A stretch of DNA of 64,000 bases from Bacteroidales bacterium (lineage in GTDB: Bacteria; Bacteroidota; Bacteroidia; Bacteroidales; UBA4417), in contig JADJHD010000023.1 of NCBI GenBank assembly GCA_016707705.1, forward strand, positions 33,041-97,040, written 5' to 3'. The position numbers were made by a program, and so were the translations under genes. Below are positions 60,261-64,000 of this stretch, one piece after another. The notes beneath the pieces were generated by a model that did not search any database, had not been told where the DNA came from, and saw only the letters and a list, made by a program, of their open reading frames with translations. How positions within the stretch are numbered: the first letter of the stretch is position 1; every line of letters starts with the position of its first letter.

Positions 60261-61418
60261 ATGAAAAAGATTTATTTGGCATTGCTTGCAAGTTGTCTGC
60301 TTATCCTAAGCCAATCACTGCTTGCTCAGGCTCCTGAGAAATTGAATTATCAGGCTGTTATTTTCGACAGCCAGAATGCCCTTGTCAGAAACACTGCCAT
60401 CGGAATGCGGATCAGCATACTCGAAGGCAGCATCCAGGGTAATATTGTGTACCAGGAAACCTATAATCCCAATCCTCAGACCAACGGAAACGGAATGGTA
60501 AGTGTTGAAATAGGCGGAGGCTTGCCTATTGTGGGGAACTTCAGCCAGATCAACTGGGCAGTGGGCACCTATTTCATCATGTCGGAGACTGATATTACCG
60601 GCGGAACCAATTACACCATCACAGGTACAAGTCCCATTTTAAGTGTTCCCTATGCATTGCACGCCAAGACCTCAGCCGATGCTTTCAGCAGAAACTACGA
60701 TGACCTTACCAATAAGCCGGTTACCGATGGATCCGAAACAAAGATTGCTGCCGGAACCAATATTCAGGTGCTTGGAACAGGAACTGCAACCGACCCCTAT
60801 ACCATTCATAATACTGCTACATCTGCAACTGCAGGTTCAAAAGTGGTCCTTACCAGCACCCAGACCTATACCGTTCCACAGGGAGCATCCAAAATCAAGG
60901 TCGAACTTTGGGGCGCCTCAGGCGGTGGCGGTGGAGCAGGAGCATACAGCTATTCCTACAATCTGGTTAGCGGTGGCGAAGGAGGCGGTGGCGGTTTTGC
61001 CTCGCAGGAAATGACTGTAACTCCTGGACAGCAAATCAGCCTTACCATTGGAACAGGAAGTGCTGCCGGACAAAATGCAGTTAATTCCGGAGGAAATTAT
61101 ATTGGTGATACCGATGGTGGTGACGGTGGCGACAGTTTCTTCGGCGATATGAAAGCAGCCGGCGGACTGGGCGGAAGAAAGGGAAGCACATCTGATTATC
61201 CTGTAAATGGCAGTCCCGGAACCGATAATATCGGAGCAATAACAGCCCATCCATCACTGGGAGGCTATAATCAACTGGATATTTATTTCGGACTTGAACG
61301 CTCCTATATAGCAGAACGGAAATTCACCTCATTGCCGGGAATTGGGGGCTCCTTAACCTTTGGATTCTTCCCCACGGCCGGTGAAGCGGGCTGCGCTATT
61401 ATCACTGTCCTTGAGTGA
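60261..61418 (+). CDS. Surface protein with Bacteroidota 'YQAV' domain and glycine-rich tail-fibre-like domain
   Basis: The 385-residue protein has a signal peptide (MKKIYLALLASCLLILSQSLLAQ). The N-terminal domain 'PEKLNYQAVIFDSQNALVRNTAIGMRISILEGS...PILSVPYALHAKTS' (24-140) is common in Bacteroidota cell-surface and phage-tail-related proteins. A linker contains 'SRNYDDLTNKP'. The C-terminal third is glycine-rich, beginning 'YTVPQGASKIKVELWGASGGGGGAG', with 'VTPGQQISLTIGTGS' and 'GGDGGDSFFGDMKAAGGLGG', the pattern of glycine-rich receptor-binding domains of phage tail fibres. There is no T9SS sorting domain, so its export partner may be the preceding T9SS protein. It is probably an adhesin. 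Confidence 0.78.
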   Translation: MKKIYLALLASCLLILSQSLLAQAPEKLNYQAVIFDSQNALVRNTAIGMRISILEGSIQGNIVYQETYNPNPQTNGNGMVSVEIGGGLPIVGNFSQINWAVGTYFIMSETDITGGTNYTITGTSPILSVPYALHAKTSADAFSRNYDDLTNKPVTDGSETKIAAGTNIQVLGTGTATDPYTIHNTATSATAGSKVVLTSTQTYTVPQGASKIKVELWGASGGGGGAGAYSYSYNLVSGGEGGGGGFASQEMTVTPGQQISLTIGTGSAAGQNAVNSGGNYIGDTDGGDGGDSFFGDMKAAGGLGGRKGSTSDYPVNGSPGTDNIGAITAHPSLGGYNQLDIYFGLERSYIAERKFTSLPGIGGSLTFGFFPTAGEAGCAIITVLE

Positions 61419-61501
61419 TAGCAGGCAATTCATGCAGTTGACTTTATTGAAAGTTTAAATCTGCTGATACCAAAATTATCAGCCAGCTCCAGTCTTCAAG
61501 A

Positions 61502-63421
61502 ATGACTTCAGAAAAGGGCAATCCTGAAAAACAGGCAGATTTCCCGGTGAGGCTAATCCTCATCGGACTCCTGATTTCCTCTGCCCTGTATTCCACATTG
61601 CTGGTTGATGCAAGCCTTCTGCCCCGTGCCCTGGCAGTTTCGGTGTTAAGTCTTGCCGGAATAGTGCTGGTGTGCAGTCGTAAACTCAAGCCTATCTCCA
61701 ACGGATGGGAATTTGCCTTTCTTCTTTTCTATGCCTGGAATCTGATTTCTTCATTTTGGGCTACCTCCCCTGCTGAAGCCATCATTCAATCGCAGCTGGT
61801 ATTCCTGGGAATGACCGTTTGCTGGATATTCAGAAGTCTGCTCCTTAATTTCAGGGAGACAGAAAAACTCATTATTCAGGTTCAGATTCTGGTGCTTGCC
61901 TATTCCTTTGCCTTGAGTCTGAACACAATGCTGGGACTGGAATATTACAATCCCTACAGCATTGTTTCCCTTTCCATTAACAATAACCTCTATTCCTCCT
62001 TCCTGCTGCTTTCACTTCCGCTATTGTGGAGAGGATATTCCCTGTTCAGGGGATTCTGGAGATATGCCGCTTTGCTTACTGCTGTATTGGTTTTGTTCTT
62101 TATCATTATTGTGCAGTCGAGGGCAGTGTATGCCGGTTTGGCGGTTGCAATTCTACTACTGGGATTCGCACTGATTTTGAGGTATAGAAGGCTCTTTTCG
62201 AAGCATAATCTAATCATGGGATTTGGTTCTGCTATGCTGCTGGCCCTCTTGCTCAGCATATTCCATCATTCGCTGGATGCTACACGAAGAAATGCCTTTG
62301 CCAGTAAGCTTGCGGTGTGGAATTATATCAGTCCGCATAAAACCGAAACCGCCGTAGCAAACTTACCTGCCCCGGCAGCCATGGAAAACACGAAATCCAG
62401 TCTGCAGATACCAGAAGAGTACTATGAGAATGTAAACACCCGGCTTATCTTCTGGCAGAAATCGCTGGGACTGATCAAAACCACCCCCTTGCAAGGTGTG
62501 GGTGCAGGGAACTGGAAACTGCGGGTGGCAGGGATAGCAGAACCGCCCAATCCGGAATTGCTGCCAAGGAATTTCACTTACAGTCAGCCACATAATGAGT
62601 GGATTGCCATTCTTTCTGAACTTGGGATTATCGGTTTCCTTCTTGCATTTATTGTTCTGATTCTGCCCTTGCTGATTCTCTTTCTGAAGCTGCTCACCGG
62701 CAAACAACAGCTTTCATCCTCTGCAGCTGCGATTGGCTGCGTGCTTGCCGGATTTCTGGTATCAGCATCCTTTGACTTCCCCTTTCACAGGGTGGAACAC
62801 CTGGTATTGATGTTTCTGCTGTATGCACTGCTGCTCAGGGAACTGCCGGTTGACAGTTTCCCTTTCAGAAAGCTTCAGATCCCGCTTTGGAGCAGGTTTC
62901 CCGGAATATTTCTGATGATTGCGACCCTGTTTTCCATACTGGTATTTTCCTTCAGGATTTCGGGGGAAGCAAATACCCTGAAGTTTTTCAGGCAGGAAAG
63001 GAAGAATGATGCAGCGGTTGTACGATACAGCAGCAAGGCCCTGAATCGCTTTTACACCCTGACGCCGAATACACTTCCCGTGAAATGGTTTGAAGGCGTG
63101 GCGCAATATCGTCTGGGCAATCCCAACAAAGCCATGGACTGCTTCAGGCAAGCCCTGAAAACTGCGCCTTATGAAGTAAGAACATGGAATGATTACGGGA
63201 CAGCCCTCTATTCATCCGGACAAAAAGCAGCAGCGGTAACAGCCTTTCAAAAAGCACTTGAAATTGACCGCTTTTTTGATGATCCCAGGTACAATTTATC
63301 CGCAATATATTTTGAATCCGCCCGCTACGACTCCGCGCTTTACTATCTCAACCAATGCAGGGACTCAGAAAAGAAAAGGACATATCTGGAGGAGATTGGG
63401 AATAAGATGGGGAGGAAATGA
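61502..63421 (+). CDS. O-antigen ligase/polymerase-like membrane protein with C-terminal TPRs
   Basis: The 639-residue protein has about 12 helices. The central Wzy_C/WaaL region reads 'RLIFWQKSLGLIKTTPLQGVGAGNW...FTYSQPHNEWIAILSELGIIGFLLA', with the conserved periplasmic loop and 'PHNEW'. Residues about 530-639 hold TPR units ('NKAMDCFRQALKTAPYEVRTWNDYGTALYSSGQKAAAVTAFQKALEI' split over two repeats). The family joins or polymerises lipid-linked glycans, so this may finish the product of the 23-40 kb locus. Some members instead glycosylate proteins. Confidence 0.88.
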   Translation: MTSEKGNPEKQADFPVRLILIGLLISSALYSTLLVDASLLPRALAVSVLSLAGIVLVCSRKLKPISNGWEFAFLLFYAWNLISSFWATSPAEAIIQSQLVFLGMTVCWIFRSLLLNFRETEKLIIQVQILVLAYSFALSLNTMLGLEYYNPYSIVSLSINNNLYSSFLLLSLPLLWRGYSLFRGFWRYAALLTAVLVLFFIIIVQSRAVYAGLAVAILLLGFALILRYRRLFSKHNLIMGFGSAMLLALLLSIFHHSLDATRRNAFASKLAVWNYISPHKTETAVANLPAPAAMENTKSSLQIPEEYYENVNTRLIFWQKSLGLIKTTPLQGVGAGNWKLRVAGIAEPPNPELLPRNFTYSQPHNEWIAILSELGIIGFLLAFIVLILPLLILFLKLLTGKQQLSSSAAAIGCVLAGFLVSASFDFPFHRVEHLVLMFLLYALLLRELPVDSFPFRKLQIPLWSRFPGIFLMIATLFSILVFSFRISGEANTLKFFRQERKNDAAVVRYSSKALNRFYTLTPNTLPVKWFEGVAQYRLGNPNKAMDCFRQALKTAPYEVRTWNDYGTALYSSGQKAAAVTAFQKALEIDRFFDDPRYNLSAIYFESARYDSALYYLNQCRDSEKKRTYLEEIGNKMGRK

Positions 63422-63460
63422 TGGTGAAGTATTTATAGGAAATGTAAAAGAAGAAATATC

Positions 63461-63850
63461 ATGAAGTTTTTCCTTCTAACCAGCCTTTTATTCATATTTC
63501 ACTTCAGCTATTCGCAAGAAAATCTAACTGTAAATGATTCTATTTCATGGGATTCTTGTGAAGAAGGAATTCTTGATGCCAAATCTGATTTTAACAATGG
63601 TATTTACAATGCATCTTCTTATGGCTTTGTAGCTGAAATCACTCCAAAAATCGAAGTTGGTTTCAATGAATTTTGCAAAGAATATATGCTGAAAAAGTAT
63701 TCAATAAATATTGAAAGCAAAGGTTGTATAATATCAAAGTATTCTGAATGCTATACCAAAACAGCTCAAAACCTTATTTTTCAAAAATTTGGAAAAGATA
63801 TATTCGAAAAATCAAGAAAAGAAGCAATGGTTTTATTTCGGAAAGAGTAA
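63461..63850 (+). CDS. Small secreted protein of unknown function
   Basis: The 129-residue protein has a signal peptide (MKFFLLTSLLFIFHFSYSQ). The mature part contains four cysteines ('DSCEEGILDAK', 'FNEFCKEYML', 'KGCIISKYSEC') which may form two disulfides, and is lysine-rich and helical near the end. No domain is recognised. Codon use is markedly more AT-rich than the neighbouring genes, similar to the block at 1-5.9 kb, so it may mark the edge of another accessory segment. The remaining 150 nt to the window end show nothing recognisable. Confidence 0.65.
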   Translation: MKFFLLTSLLFIFHFSYSQENLTVNDSISWDSCEEGILDAKSDFNNGIYNASSYGFVAEITPKIEVGFNEFCKEYMLKKYSINIESKGCIISKYSECYTKTAQNLIFQKFGKDIFEKSRKEAMVLFRKE

Positions 63851-64000
63851 AATATTGATTTAAATAAAGGTTGCTAATAGCCTCATTTTAACTGGTGCTC
63901 TTGATAAAACAATAACTAAATCCGTAGTAAGTGCTTCTTAAGGAGTTAAATGAATAAATAAGACAGGCATTGTCCAACTTGTGAATGATATAGGTTTTTC

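Noticed and set aside
63851..64000. tRNA or other RNA gene at the window end
   Set aside because: I looked for a cloverleaf pattern and T-loop motif (GGTTCRA) and saw none; the AT-rich stretch has no strong stems.

Overview
This window most likely comes from the chromosome of a Bacteroidota bacterium with a type IX secretion system (T9SS), probably of a Bacteroidales-like lineage. The evidence is gldH, two proteins ending in T9SS sorting domains, a three-gene menaquinone-type succinate dehydrogenase/fumarate reductase, and the uppS-bamA-skp-skp order. Many promoters match the Bacteroidota -7 consensus TAnnTTTG, several with TTG placed exactly 20 nt upstream, and Shine-Dalgarno sequences are weak. 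I cannot name the species. No rRNA, tRNA, CRISPR array, transposase or integrase gene was recognised.

Region 1 (1-5.96 kb) is an AT-rich accessory block in which all genes point the same way. It holds a truncated dimeric-barrel (ABM-like) gene, a TMEM175-type channel preceded by a run of 16 G, a YefM-YoeB toxin-antitoxin pair with its operator, an immunity-like protein, a stop-interrupted reading frame next to a secreted unknown, a solo nucleotidyltransferase with a nearly leaderless promoter, and a secreted sialidase. Two copies of an 80-bp repeat lie in this block, one before yefM and one before the sialidase gene.

Region 2 (5.96-23.1 kb) is housekeeping and envelope: an alpha/beta hydrolase, two aminopeptidase P paralogues, sdhCAB, a very large T9SS-exported papain-like protease, holB, a PSP1/RicT-type gene, gldH and a class A penicillin-binding protein.

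Region 3 (23.1-40.6 kb) is a surface-glycan locus. It has a plus-strand set (GT-C membrane protein, GT2, methyltransferase, FrhB-like Fe-S protein, flippase-like protein) and a minus-strand operon (radical SAM/SPASM, polysaccharide deacetylase, GT2, GT4). A second plus-strand operon follows (MBOAT, AlgJ-like SGNH protein, two paralogous GT-C proteins, GT2). Divergent promoters at 33.1-33.26 kb serve the last two operons. Together they look like a system that makes, trims and O-acylates an exported glycan.

Region 4 (40.6-59.4 kb) holds trmJ-like, nadB, a gamma-carbonic-anhydrase-like protein, a YugP metallopeptidase, the minus-strand block CBS protein - Omp85-like protein - nadK - DUF6089 barrel - uppS - bamA - skp - skp, then pdxJ, a MORN-repeat protein, an NHL/SMP-30-like lipoprotein, an esterase, a frameshifted LiaF-like gene and a PspC protein. 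Region 5 (59.4-64 kb) has a short T9SS protein, a glycine-rich tail-fibre-like surface protein, an O-antigen ligase with TPRs, and a small AT-rich secreted unknown. Several intergenic spaces contain dispersed repeats: CACTAAGG-type, palindromes around TCCGCCAGCCGGCGGA, and 7-bp tandems.
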